64,000 bases of DNA from an uncultured Clostridium sp. (GCA_947569365.1 CANOSM010000005.1:27219-91218), one strand, 5' to 3'; shown: positions 30,510 to 39,600, counted from the stretch's first letter. The notes: generated by a model not told the origin, from the letters alone. Translations and numbers: made by a program.

Positions 30510-31002
30510 ATGAAAAAATTTGAAAAAATATATAGCGAATATTTTAAACTAGTATATAAATACTTATATTGTTTAACTCAAAATACTGATATTTCTGAAG
30601 AATTAACTCAAGAAACTTTTTATAAAGCAATAGTTAAAATTAATACATTTAAAAAACAATCAAAATTATCTACATGGTTATGTCAAATAGCTAAAAATTT
30701 ATGGTATAACGAATTAAAAAAGAATAAAAAAATTGATATAATAGATGATGATTTTTTTAAAACTATTGCATCTAATGAAAATATTGAGGATACTTTTATA
30801 AAAACAGAAGAACGTAAAGAATTATTTAATAAAATAAATTCTTTAGAACCTATGACACGAAAAGTTATGTTTCTTAGGATCTATGGAGAGCTATCATTTA
30901 AAGAAATTGCTGCAATACTTCGGAAAAAATGAAAACTGGGCAAAAGTTATTTTCTGTCGAGGAAAAAATAAAATAAAGGAGAGTGATTGTTATGAGAAAT
31001 GA
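30510..31002 (+). CDS. ECF-type RNA polymerase sigma factor, read through a +1 shift at CGGA
   Basis: Sigma-70 family, ECF type. Region 2: YFKLVYKYLYCLTQNTDISEELTQETFYKAI and STWLCQIAKNLWYNELKK. Region 4: SLEPMTRKVMFLRIYGELSFKEIAAIL, then CGGA at 30921-30924. Reading CGGA as Gly gives AAILGKNENWAKVIFCRGKNKIKE, the classical ending of region 4.2 with its recognition helix, to TGA 31000-31002 (163 aa). Triplet reading stops at 30932 and deletes the recognition helix. The full gene overlaps the anti-sigma start (30992) by 11 bases, so translational coupling depends on the shift. Confidence 0.88.
30921..30924 (+). other. Recoding site 3: in-frame CGGA in the ECF sigma gene
   Basis: Context CTT-CGGA-AAA at codon 138; the expected residue is the Gly of the helix-turn-helix (I-L-G-K). 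Same quadruplet and same preceding Leu codon as site 2. Confidence 0.75.
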
Positions 31003-31948
31003 AAATGAATGCAATGTAATTAAAGATTTACTACCAAGTTATATTGATAACTTAACATCTATTGAAAGCAACGAACTTATTAATAAACATTTAAAAGAAT
31101 GTGATAGTTGTAAAAAATTTCTTAACAATATAAAGAATGAAGAAGTTAAAGAAGAAAAAGAAACAGAATTTCTTAAATTTGCAAAAAAATATAATAAAAA
31201 ATTATTTAATTTGAGAATGATATTAATATTTATAATATTAATTGGATTTTCTATATTTACAATATCCACTGGTAGAAAAATGATAATTATATCTAATTTA
31301 TCAAATAAAGCTAAAAAATATGAAAGTTCAGACAATTATCATATGATATTATATAATAATGAAAAAGATAAACTTTATCAACTTGAATTATATAAAATGG
31401 GAGATAAACTAAAAACAATAAGTATATGTATGCAAAATAATAAATTTGAAAAAATTGTAAGTATAGGACATAAAAATGTAGAAAAAAGTAAAGAAATACA
31501 AATGCAAGGACCAGATGACAATATCTATGATATGCATACTTATTACGATGAAATACCAGAACTTGGAAACAGAAAAATTGCTGTAATAGATAGTGATAAG
31601 GCAATAGCTAATAAGATACATAATGCGTTATATACAGATAATTTATGGGAATTATTTAAATTTGCAATAAACTCATCTGTAAAAAATACTACAATTTATG
31701 GAAAAGAGTTTTATCATATAACATGTGATGAAAGATTTTGCACAGAAGGATTGTATTTTGATAAAGAAACAGGCATATATATGTCACAAAGAGCTGAAAC
31801 AGGACAAGATAAAAAAATATTTGGACTATCAGAAACAATATATGAATTTAATACTGTAACTGAATCTGATTTTATTGAACCTGACATATCTGAATATGAA
31901 TCTATGACTACCGAAGAATATTATAATATCCTTTATAATAATAAGTAA
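30992..31948 (+). CDS. Membrane-anchored anti-sigma factor with zinc-finger domain
   Basis: Partner of the sigma factor just upstream. N-terminal anti-sigma zinc-finger: NECNVIKDLLPSYIDN...INKHLKECDSCKKFL (His-x3-Cys-x2-Cys). One transmembrane helix (about residues 72-92, LRMILIFIILIGFSIFTI) and an extracytoplasmic domain of about 220 residues. The GTG at 30983 abuts the RBS aaggag, so ATG 30992 is preferred. Likely senses an envelope signal; which one is unknown. Confidence 0.85.
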   Translation: MRNENECNVIKDLLPSYIDNLTSIESNELINKHLKECDSCKKFLNNIKNEEVKEEKETEFLKFAKKYNKKLFNLRMILIFIILIGFSIFTISTGRKMIIISNLSNKAKKYESSDNYHMILYNNEKDKLYQLELYKMGDKLKTISICMQNNKFEKIVSIGHKNVEKSKEIQMQGPDDNIYDMHTYYDEIPELGNRKIAVIDSDKAIANKIHNALYTDNLWELFKFAINSSVKNTTIYGKEFYHITCDERFCTEGLYFDKETGIYMSQRAETGQDKKIFGLSETIYEFNTVTESDFIEPDISEYESMTTEEYYNILYNNK

Positions 31949-32002
31949 AATAATATTTTATGATTTTTTAAAGAATTATTGATGTTTTTCTATAATATTA
32001 AA

Positions 32003-32057
32003 TCAAAAAGGTAACCAATTTTGGCAGTTTTACTTTCCAAATTTTGGTTACTTTTTT
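32003..32057. repeat. Palindromic repeat, copy 2 (terminator-like)
   Basis: gtaaccaattttgg (32011-32024) pairs with ccaaattttggttac (32037-32051) and is followed by a T run. The sequence equals the reverse complement of the element at 2799-2850 at most positions, including much of the loop. Confidence 0.7.
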
Positions 32058-32110
32058 AAATACTGTCATATTTTTTCAAAATTTTATCTTAGATATTTTT
32101 ATTTCATATA

Positions 32111-32323
32111 TTATAATTCTTTTGATAATTCTTCTACTGTTAAAATATCTTTTGTTTTTTTATTATGTATTTTTATCTCAAAACCACAGATTTCTGCAAA
32201 TTTAACAATAGTTTCAAAGTCTGGTTGACTATTTTCTCGTTCATAACTTGAAATTGTGTTATCTGCAATTGATAGTTTATTTCCAATATCTTTTTGTGTG
32301 AAATTAGTATTTAATGTTCTCAT
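32111..32323 (-). CDS. XRE-family HTH protein, 70 aa
   Basis: A helix-turn-helix of the Cro/C1 type: NFTQKDIGNKLSIADNTISSYERENSQPDFETIVKFAEICG, followed by about 20 residues ending EELSKEL. No sensor domain. RBS gaggtgt precedes the ATG. It shares a region with another small XRE protein and probably regulates a lost or nearby element. Confidence 0.75.
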   Translation of the reverse strand: MRTLNTNFTQKDIGNKLSIADNTISSYERENSQPDFETIVKFAEICGFEIKIHNKKTKDILTVEELSKEL

Positions 32324-32412
32324 ATTTTACACCTCTAAAAAATTATTTCAGAAAAGTGGTATTTTATATTAGATATTGTATAATTTATATACTATTAAGA
32401 AAAAATATTTTT

Positions 32413-32673
32413 TTATTCACAATTCACGATATTCGTGCAAAAAGATGAAATAAAAAAAGAATTATTAAAAACCTTCCAAAAAGCTAATACTTCATAGTCT
32501 CTTACTAGTCTTTTATTATGCTCAATTAAATATATGTCAGAATGATATAGATTTAATCTAAATAAATCTAATTTAGTACAAAGTTGTTCTTGATTATATC
32601 CTATCATAGTTCTATATTTTTTTATATTTTTACTAATTATGTTAGATTTTGAATGAAATTTCTTATCTCGCAT
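32413..32673 (-). CDS. XRE-family HTH protein, 86 aa
   Basis: Resembles small Clostridial HTH proteins of the pattern SNIISKNIKKYR...GYNQEQLCTKLDL...NLYHSDIYLIEHNKRLVRDYEVLAF. The last 20 residues (FNNSFFISSFCTNIVNCE) do not fit the usual ending and may reflect decay. RBS aaggaag before the ATG. Confidence 0.6.
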   Translation of the reverse strand: MRDKKFHSKSNIISKNIKKYRTMIGYNQEQLCTKLDLFRLNLYHSDIYLIEHNKRLVRDYEVLAFWKVFNNSFFISSFCTNIVNCE

Positions 32674-32813
32674 AATAACTTCCTTGTAATTATTTTTTTT
32701 GTATTTTAATATAAAAAATTAAAATATTTGCACGAATACAATGTATAAAATATTTTTCTTTTAAATTAGTAAATTATATATACAATGATTTTAAAAGAAT
32801 AGGAGAGACAATA

Positions 32814-32954
32814 ATGATAAAAATAATTAATTTCATTAACAAATAAAAAAGAAAAGGAAGTTCTAAATTATATGATTTCTAAAATGGAAAACCTGAAAGA
32901 ATCCTAAAACAAAGTCAAAAAGTTGATAAATTAATAAACAAGGTATTTAGATAA
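32814..32954 (+). pseudogene. Remnant of a Spo0E-like aspartyl-phosphatase gene
   Basis: ATG 32814 with the RBS taggagaga opens MIKIINFINK and stops; the next frame continues KEKEVLNYMISKMENLKE, and the third gives ILKQSQKVDKLINKVF to a stop at 32952-32954. The order and the SQxxD-like motif resemble Spo0E phosphatases, which dephosphorylate Spo0A-P. Two frame breaks make it a probable pseudogene; the family call is tentative. The rest of 32674-33134 shows no gene. Confidence 0.45.
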
Positions 32955-33134
32955 AAATTTATAAAATTATTTAAATAGTTTTATATAGAGATAAGGAAAT
33001 TTATCAAATAAATTAATTTAACTATTTATACTTATATAGATTATTTCTATATGAACTTTTTTACAATCTCTTTTTGTTTTAAATTATTTATGATAAAATA
33101 TGCAAAGTATATAACAAAATAATAGGAGGTAGAA

Positions 33135-34499
33135 GTGGCAAAAACAAATAATACAATATTTGTGTGTAATAATTGTGGATACGATTCTCAAAAATGGCTT
33201 GGAAAATGTCCAGAATGTAATCAGTGGAACACTTTTGTTGAAGAAAAAGTTGTAAAAAGTGTATCTACTAAAGGAATGTCTATAAAAAAGGCTTCTGAAG
33301 TTACATCATTAGATTCAATAGAGAAAAAAGAAATTTCTAGGGTAAAATCTGGTTTTTATGAATTAGATAGAGTTTTAGGAGGGGGCTTTGTAAATGGTTC
33401 ACTCACACTTTTAGGAGGGGAGCCAGGAATTGGTAAATCTACATTAATTCTTCAAATATGTGATAAAATACAAGGAGAAGGAAAAGTATTATATGTATCT
33501 GGAGAAGAATCAGCAGAACAAATAAAATTGAGAGCTGATAGATTAAATATTTCAAATAAGGAAATAATGTTTTTAGGAGAAACAGATATAAATATAATAG
33601 AAAGTACAATAGAGAATATAAAACCAAAACTTGTTATAATAGATTCTATTCAAACAATGTATTCAGATGAAATAACATCAGCACCAGGAAGTGTTAGTCA
33701 AGTAAGAGAAATAACATCTAAAATAATGAGAATGTGTAAAGCACAAGCAATTACTACTATAATAATTGGACATGTTACTAAAGATGGAAATATAGCAGGA
33801 CCAAGGGTATTAGAACATATGGTAGATACTGTATTATACTTAGAAGGAGAAAGATATTTTTCATATAGAGTTTTAAGAGGTGTAAAAAATAGATTTGGTT
33901 CAACAAATGAGATAGGAATGTTTGAAATGAGAGGAGAAGGAATGTGTGAAATTGATAATCCATCATCTGTACTCATTTCAGAAAGAGAAGAGACTACAGC
34001 AGGATCAGTTTTAGTTGCATCTCTCGAAGGAACTAGACCAATGCTTGTAGAAGTGCAAGCACTAACTTCACAAACAGTATTTGGACTTCCAAGAAGAAAT
34101 GCAAATGGTGTTGACTATAATAGACTAACATTATTAATGGCAGTTTTAGAAAAAAAAGCAGGACTAAATTTAGGATCTCAAGATGTATATGTAAATATAG
34201 TTGGAGGAATTAAATTAAATGAGCCTGCAATTGATCTTGGAATGATTGTAGCAGTAGCGTCCAGTTTTAAAAATATTAGTGTAAAAGAAGATGTTGTTGT
34301 AATTGGAGAAGTTGGTTTAACAGGAGAAATAAGATCTGTTAATATGATAGAGAAAAGAATAAAGGAAGTTGAGAAATTGGGATTTAAAACATGTATTATT
34401 CCAGAAAGTAATAAAAAGGTATTGAAAGAAAAATTCAAATTAGATATAATAGGCGCAAAGAACATTGTAGATGCTCTTAAATATTTGAGCTTAAAATGA
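33135..34499 (+). CDS. radA: DNA repair protein RadA
   Basis: RecA-like branch-migration helicase. A zinc finger (CNNCGYDSQKWLGKCPEC) at the start, Walker A GGEPGIGKSTLIL (about residue 97), the diagnostic KNRFG motif at about residue 255, and a C-terminal Lon protease-like domain. GTG start with the RBS aggagg. 454 aa, typical. Confidence 0.96.
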   Translation: MAKTNNTIFVCNNCGYDSQKWLGKCPECNQWNTFVEEKVVKSVSTKGMSIKKASEVTSLDSIEKKEISRVKSGFYELDRVLGGGFVNGSLTLLGGEPGIGKSTLILQICDKIQGEGKVLYVSGEESAEQIKLRADRLNISNKEIMFLGETDINIIESTIENIKPKLVIIDSIQTMYSDEITSAPGSVSQVREITSKIMRMCKAQAITTIIIGHVTKDGNIAGPRVLEHMVDTVLYLEGERYFSYRVLRGVKNRFGSTNEIGMFEMRGEGMCEIDNPSSVLISEREETTAGSVLVASLEGTRPMLVEVQALTSQTVFGLPRRNANGVDYNRLTLLMAVLEKKAGLNLGSQDVYVNIVGGIKLNEPAIDLGMIVAVASSFKNISVKEDVVVIGEVGLTGEIRSVNMIEKRIKEVEKLGFKTCIIPESNKKVLKEKFKLDIIGAKNIVDALKYLSLK

Positions 34500-34512
34500 A
34501 AGTGAGGATGAA

Positions 34513-35466
34513 ATGGAAATTTTAAAGAGAAGTATATTAACTTTGGCAATAATATTTGTTTTAGGAATACTTATATTATTTGGGTATACATATGTTGAAG
34601 CAGGGATGAATAAAGTTAAAAAAGATTCTAACCCAATAGTTACAATGGAAATAGAAAATTATGGTACTGTTAAAATGGAGTTATATCCAGATATGGCTCC
34701 AAATACTGTAAAGAATTTTATAGCATTAGTAAACAATGGATTCTATAATGGAAAAACAATTAGTGAAATTGGAGATAGTGCAATTACAGGTGGATTTGAT
34801 TTAAATACAGGTGAAGAAAAAAGTAAAGAAGAATCAAAGAAAGATGATTCAAAAAAGGATGATAAGAAAAAAGATGATGATACTGAAGAAGATAAATATG
34901 TACAAGGTCCAAAAATGAGTAATGTAAAATCATTAGGAGAAAATGAAGAAGATACAGCATATTCAATTAAAGGTGAATTTGTTGAAGCAGGATATACAGA
35001 TAATACACTAAGTCATCAAAAAGGAATCCTTACAATGGCAAGAAAGACATATAATGATTACCAATATCAAATATCTTTAATGCAAATGATGGGACAAGAC
35101 AGTTATTTAAGTTCAATAGTTTCTTTATTAAATGATAGTGCAACTTCAGGATTTTCTATAATGACAAAAAATGATATATCTTATGATGGAGAATATGCAG
35201 CATTTGGAAAAGTAATAGAAGGAATGGATATAATAGAAAAAATATCAAAAGTAGAAGTAAAAAAGGAAACTACTAATAAAGATAAAAAGAACGAAGATAA
35301 TGAAGAAGAAAATACTGCTAAGACACCAAAAAAAGAAATAAAGATATCAAAAGTTACAGTAGATACAAAAGGGGAAAAATATAATGCTCCAGAGGTAACT
35401 TCAAAAGTAGATTTTGACTCATTATTTAGTCAATTAATGTCAAGTATGCAAAGTGCAGGTAACTAA
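34513..35466 (+). CDS. Membrane-anchored cyclophilin-type peptidyl-prolyl isomerase
   Basis: One N-terminal membrane segment (about residues 7-30) and a cyclophilin domain (MEIENYGTVKMELYPDMAPNTVKNFIALVNNGFYNG and AAFGKVIEGMDIIEKI). Charged low-complexity inserts (about residues 98-130 and 250-275, Lys/Asp/Glu) interrupt the fold. Probably assists folding of exported proteins. Fourteen bases after radA. Confidence 0.85.
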   Translation: MEILKRSILTLAIIFVLGILILFGYTYVEAGMNKVKKDSNPIVTMEIENYGTVKMELYPDMAPNTVKNFIALVNNGFYNGKTISEIGDSAITGGFDLNTGEEKSKEESKKDDSKKDDKKKDDDTEEDKYVQGPKMSNVKSLGENEEDTAYSIKGEFVEAGYTDNTLSHQKGILTMARKTYNDYQYQISLMQMMGQDSYLSSIVSLLNDSATSGFSIMTKNDISYDGEYAAFGKVIEGMDIIEKISKVEVKKETTNKDKKNEDNEEENTAKTPKKEIKISKVTVDTKGEKYNAPEVTSKVDFDSLFSQLMSSMQSAGN

Positions 35467-35477
35467 GGAGGCAAATA

Positions 35478-35957
35478 ATGAAAAATGAAAAAGGAATAAC
35501 TTTAATGATGCTTGTAATTACTATTATTATTACATTAATGATTGCAGTTGCAGCAGCATATTCTGGAATTTCAACATATACAGGAATGAGAGTTAAAACT
35601 TTTTCAGAACAACTTAGTATTATAAAAGAAAGAATAAATATTACTAAAGCAAAAGCAGGATCAAACTCAGAAATCGATCTAAATTCTTTAGGAAAAGAAA
35701 TAACAGAAGAAGCACTTGGAGAAGATTTATATAGTAGAATACAAGATGCAATAGTAAACTCTAAAGAAGATGTAAGTATAGAGAATTTAAGATATTTTAA
35801 TTCAAGACTATTAAAACAAGATATTGGAGCAGATATAGATGATATAGAGGTTCTAATAAATTTTGATAATTCATTAGTGATTTCTGTTAACGGAATAGAA
35901 TATGAGAAACAAAGAGTATATACTCAAAAACAAATTGATGAAATAAATAATAGATAA
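35478..35957 (+). CDS. Pilin-like protein with type IV N-terminal signal but no Glu5
   Basis: Starts KNEKGITLMMLVITIIITLMIAVAAAYS: the short basic leader, Gly cleavage site and hydrophobic helix of type IV prepilins, but Met occupies the position usually held by Glu. The remaining 120 residues are an unassigned soluble domain. No pilin peptidase or assembly ATPase is in the window. RBS aaggaggc, 11 bases after the cyclophilin gene. Confidence 0.55.
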   Translation: MKNEKGITLMMLVITIIITLMIAVAAAYSGISTYTGMRVKTFSEQLSIIKERINITKAKAGSNSEIDLNSLGKEITEEALGEDLYSRIQDAIVNSKEDVSIENLRYFNSRLLKQDIGADIDDIEVLINFDNSLVISVNGIEYEKQRVYTQKQIDEINNR

Positions 35958-35963
35958 ATAAAG

Positions 35964-36030
35964 AATTACACTTATATTAAGTATAAATTTAAGTTTTATA
36001 AAATACAAAATGTAAGTGTAATTTTTTTTA
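35964..36030 (+). terminator. Terminator after the pilin-like gene
   Basis: aattacactta (35964-35974) pairs with taagtgtaatt (36013-36023), followed by a run of eight T; the loop is long and AT-rich. Confidence 0.7.
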
Positions 36031-36172
36031 TAGTTAATTTTTAATTATATTTCTACTATTTATATATGGTTGAAATAAAAAAATATATAATATATAATTA
36101 TAAAAATTCAAGATTATACAAAAAAATATAAAAACAAGAAAAAAGTATATTATATTTTTTTAGGAGGTACAA

Positions 36173-36958
36173 ATGAAAGAAAATTCAAATAAAAGTTTAA
36201 TTTTAAAAATATCAGTAGTTATATTATTAATATTAGTATTAATAGGAGTAATCTATTTACTAATGAATAAAGAAAATAAAAAAGAGAATATTATAGTATA
36301 TTTAAAAGATGAATATAAAGAAAGTAATTTATCAGATATAAAGAACTTAAAAGGTGTAGAAAATGTTTCTTATATGTCAAATAAAGATGTGTATAAAAAA
36401 TTAAAAGAAAAAATAAAAAGTGAAGATTTTTCGTTATTATTTAGTGAAAAAGACTTTGATGATATTATAATTGTTGAAGTAAAACACAATTATAATAAAA
36501 AAATAACAGATGATATAAATAATTTAGGATTTGCTAAAAAAAGCATTTCTACTGATAATGTATATGAACAAGTACTTATGAATTTAGCATCTTATGCAAT
36601 GTATCTAAAGTTAGATATATCTGATGAAGAGTTTGACAAAGTTTATAACTTTGCAAAAAGTATAGATGGTGTATATGATGTAAAAAAAGTTACTAAAGAT
36701 GAAGCTTTAAATTCAGCAAAAGGACAACTAGGAAAAGATGCAGATAAAGTAATTGCCGAATATGAGAAATCAAATCCATTTTCAGCTTCAGTTACTTTTA
36801 GAGTCTCTAATATGAACGATTTTGATAGAATTGAAAATGAAGTAAAATCATTCATGGGAGAAAGTGATATAGTAAAAAGATATAATACAAATACAAAGAC
36901 TATTAAATCAGTTATCGATTCTATGAATAAAAATGAAAAGGAAGAAAAGGATAAATAA
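36173..36958 (+). CDS. Membrane protein with FtsX extracellular-domain-like repeats
   Basis: One N-terminal transmembrane helix (about residues 10-29), then two units resembling the extracellular domain of FtsX: IIVYLKDEYKESNLSDIKNLKGVENVSYMSNKDVYKKLKEKI and DKVYNFAKSIDGVYDVKKVTKDEALNSAKGQLG...EKSNPFSASVTFRVS. The four-helix permease part of FtsX and the ftsE gene are absent. It may bind peptidoglycan hydrolases or a regulator outside the cell; inference only. RBS ttaggaggt. Confidence 0.5.
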   Translation: MKENSNKSLILKISVVILLILVLIGVIYLLMNKENKKENIIVYLKDEYKESNLSDIKNLKGVENVSYMSNKDVYKKLKEKIKSEDFSLLFSEKDFDDIIIVEVKHNYNKKITDDINNLGFAKKSISTDNVYEQVLMNLASYAMYLKLDISDEEFDKVYNFAKSIDGVYDVKKVTKDEALNSAKGQLGKDADKVIAEYEKSNPFSASVTFRVSNMNDFDRIENEVKSFMGESDIVKRYNTNTKTIKSVIDSMNKNEKEEKDK

Positions 36959-37020
36959 ATTTTATTAATTTTTTTAATAATAACCAATGAATAAGGTTAA
37001 ATAAGAAAACGAATAGAAAT

Positions 37021-37049
37021 TTGCAATATTATGTAAAATATGATATAAT
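37021..37049 (+). promoter_or_regulatory. Promoter for the 93-aa accessory protein
   Basis: TTGCAA (37021-37026), 17-base spacer, TATAAT (37044-37049). A 7-bp hairpin (tgatgta/tacatca, 37065-37093) sits in the leader before the RBS caggaggt. Confidence 0.7.
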
Positions 37050-37141
37050 TAATATTATTATAAATGATGTATGTTTTTTATTCTGTTACATCATGCACTA
37101 TCAACTATAGATGGCCACAATGGCAACAGGAGGTAAAAAAT

Positions 37142-37423
37142 ATGAGACTTGAAAACACAATTTATAGTAATTACAAACTTGTTATTGATGAATTTGACAT
37201 TCCAGTAGCTGTTCAGATTAATGGAGAGCTACGGTATAAACTGTATGACAATGTATATGTAACTGCCGATTGCATGGGATATATAAGTACTAATATACAG
37301 CATGAGGGCAGAGGAATGATAATACAGATTATAAGAGATGATACAGACTACTTTTTTAAGGTACTTATGGATAATGGAGAGTGTGGATCTGTAAATTCTA
37401 ATAGAATAAAATTAATTAAATAA
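37142..37423 (+). CDS. Hypothetical 93-aa beta-rich protein
   Basis: ATG 37142 follows a strong RBS (aggaggt). Contains YKLYDNVYVTADCMGYIS and a C-terminal VLMDNGECGSVNSNRIKLIK, resembling a small SH3-like beta barrel. Codon use is less AT-biased than neighbours, suggesting acquisition. It contains one of only two in-frame CGG triplets outside the recoding sites (ctacggtat), here followed by T and needed in normal triplet reading. Function unknown. Confidence 0.6.
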   Translation: MRLENTIYSNYKLVIDEFDIPVAVQINGELRYKLYDNVYVTADCMGYISTNIQHEGRGMIIQIIRDDTDYFFKVLMDNGECGSVNSNRIKLIK

Positions 37424-37471
37424 GAATTTCATTAATAATAATACAGTTTTCATATTTCAAGAAATGTCTTG

Positions 37472-37501
37472 CTCTTACCTTTATAGGTAAGAGTTCTTTT
37501 T
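37472..37501 (+). terminator. Terminator after the 93-aa protein gene
   Basis: Perfect 8-bp stem ctcttacc (37472-37479) with ggtaagag (37486-37493), T-rich tail. Confidence 0.85.
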
Positions 37502-37675
37502 GCTTTTTAATTTTAAAAGAAACTCTAGTTATAATCAAAGTAGAATAAAACTTATAATAATTAATGTAATTAAAAACACTTATAGTAATTCATAAGTTGT
37601 ACTTAATTTTAGTAGAATTAGTCTAATTGCTCAGAATTTTATTATTATATATAGAGAGAAAAAACTCTAAAGCTA

Positions 37676-37704
37676 TTGACAAATATTAAAAAGTGGTGTA
37701 AAGT
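37676..37704 (+). promoter_or_regulatory. Promoter of the ylxM-ffh ribosome/SRP operon
   Basis: TTGACA (37676-37681), 17-base spacer ending in TG, -10 TAAAGT (37699-37704), 34 bases before ylxM. Confidence 0.65.
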
Positions 37705-37738
37705 ATATTAGCATTACATTTAAAAGGAGTGATTAGCT

Positions 37739-38086
37739 ATGGAAAAAAAAGTTGAAATAAGTATTCTATGCCAAATATATGGTAAGTTACTGACAGAAAA
37801 ACAATACAGTTTCATAGATGATTACTATAATAATGATTTATCTTTATCAGAAATTGCAGAAAATAATGGAATAACAAGACAGGCTGTTAGAGATAACATA
37901 AAAAAGGGGGAAAATAAGCTTTTCGAATATGAAGAAAAGCTGAGGATTATGAAAAAAACAGTATTTCAAGAAGAAAAGATAGCTGTTATATTATCTGAAA
38001 TAACAAAAATAAAACAACAATCATCAGATAAAGAAATTGCTCAAATTCTTGAACATATCAGAAATGAATTAAATTGTTTAGTATAA
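37739..38086 (+). CDS. ylxM: YlxM-family (UPF0122) helix-turn-helix protein
   Basis: Putative regulator or accessory of the signal recognition particle pathway. The sigma-4-like HTH LTEKQYSFIDDYYNNDLSLSEIAENNGITRQAVRDNIKKGENKL is diagnostic. 115 aa. RBS aaaaggagtg. Located directly before ffh as in most Firmicutes. Confidence 0.92.
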   Translation: MEKKVEISILCQIYGKLLTEKQYSFIDDYYNNDLSLSEIAENNGITRQAVRDNIKKGENKLFEYEEKLRIMKKTVFQEEKIAVILSEITKIKQQSSDKEIAQILEHIRNELNCLV

Positions 38087-38138
38087 ATTACTAAATAATT
38101 TAATTTAAAATTTTACATATGAAATTTAGGAGGTAAAT

Positions 38139-39503
38139 ATGGCTTTTGAGGGATTATCATCAAGACTTCAAGATATTACTAGGAAACTAAGAGGTAAAGC
38201 AAGAGTAACAGAAAGTGACTTAAAAGAAGTTTTAAGAGAAGTAAAGTTAGCTTTATTAGAAGCTGATGTCAATTATAAAATAGTAAAAGATTTTGTTAAA
38301 GTTATTGAAGAAAAATCTTTGGGTCAAGATGTTCTAAAGTCATTAACTCCAGGACAACAAATTGTAAAAATTGTTAAAGATGAATTAGTTGACTTACTAG
38401 GAGGAGACGATAGTAAAATCTCATTTTCGCCTAATCCACCAACAATTATAATGCTAGTTGGACTTCAAGGTTCTGGAAAAACAACCACAGCAGGAAAACT
38501 TGCAAACATTATAAGAAAACAAGGAAAGAAACCTTTACTTGTAGCGTGTGATGTATATAGACCAGCTGCTATAAAACAATTACAAGTAGTTGGAAAACAA
38601 CTAGATATACCAGTATATGCAAATGAAACAACTAAAGATGTAGCTTTAATTGCAAGACAATCTATAAATCAAGCAATGTCAAAATTAAATGATGTAATAA
38701 TATTAGATACTGCAGGTAGACTTCATATAGATGAAGAATTAATGCAAGAACTAAGAAACATTAAATCAGACGTAAAGCCACATGAAATATTATTAGTTGT
38801 AGACAGTATGACTGGTCAAGATGCTGTAAATGTAGCAAGTAGCTTTAGTGAAAACTTAGGAATTGATGGTGTTATTTTAACAAAACTTGATGGTGATACA
38901 AGAGGTGGTAGTGCATTATCTGTTAAGAAAGTTACAGGAAAACCAATTAAATTTGCAGCCACAGGTGAGAAATTAAGTGATATAGAAGAATTTCATCCAG
39001 ATAGAATGGCATCTAGAATACTTGGAATGGGTGATGTACTTTCAATTATAGAAAAAGCAGAAGAGAGTTTTGATGAAGAAGAAGCTTTGAAGCTTGAAAA
39101 GAAACTAAAAAAACAAGGTTTTGATTTAGATGATTATTTAGCTCAACTAAAACAAATGAAGAAATTAGGCTCTTTTTCTTCTATACTAAAAATGTTACCT
39201 GGTATGGATGCTTTAAAAAATGTTAAGATTGATGATAAAGAATTTGATAAGATTGAAGCTATCATATCTTCGATGACAAAACAAGAAAGACGTGATCCGA
39301 AAATCCTTAATGGTAGCAGACGATTAAGAATAGCTAAAGGAAGTGGAACTACTGTACAAGATATAAATAAATTTATGAATTCATATGAAATGACTCAAAA
39401 AATGATGAAAAAAATGACAGGAAATAAAGGCTCAATGAAGAAAATGATAAGAAAATTTGAGAATGGAAATATGGATTTGAAGGACTTTACTGATTTAAAA
39501 TAA
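38139..39503 (+). CDS. ffh: Signal recognition particle protein Ffh
   Basis: SRP54 GTPase that targets nascent membrane and secreted proteins. N domain, G domain with G1 GLQGSGKTTTAGKLA, DTAGRL and TKLDGDTRGG, and the Met-rich M domain at the C-terminus (MTQKMMKKMTGNKGSMKKM). 454 aa. RBS ttaggaggt. Confidence 0.97.
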   Translation: MAFEGLSSRLQDITRKLRGKARVTESDLKEVLREVKLALLEADVNYKIVKDFVKVIEEKSLGQDVLKSLTPGQQIVKIVKDELVDLLGGDDSKISFSPNPPTIIMLVGLQGSGKTTTAGKLANIIRKQGKKPLLVACDVYRPAAIKQLQVVGKQLDIPVYANETTKDVALIARQSINQAMSKLNDVIILDTAGRLHIDEELMQELRNIKSDVKPHEILLVVDSMTGQDAVNVASSFSENLGIDGVILTKLDGDTRGGSALSVKKVTGKPIKFAATGEKLSDIEEFHPDRMASRILGMGDVLSIIEKAEESFDEEEALKLEKKLKKQGFDLDDYLAQLKQMKKLGSFSSILKMLPGMDALKNVKIDDKEFDKIEAIISSMTKQERRDPKILNGSRRLRIAKGSGTTVQDINKFMNSYEMTQKMMKKMTGNKGSMKKMIRKFENGNMDLKDFTDLK

Positions 39504-39600
39504 TAGTAAGGTCATACAAATTAAATATATAAAGTTGTTATTAAATTTAAATTATTAAATTTTAATAAATATAAATAAAATATTTCAGGGGGTGAATTTT

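Noticed and set aside
37142..37423. In-frame CGG in the 93-aa gene as a fourth recoding site
   Set aside because: The next base is T, so it is not CGGA, and shifting there leads quickly to a stop; triplet reading keeps a sensible protein.
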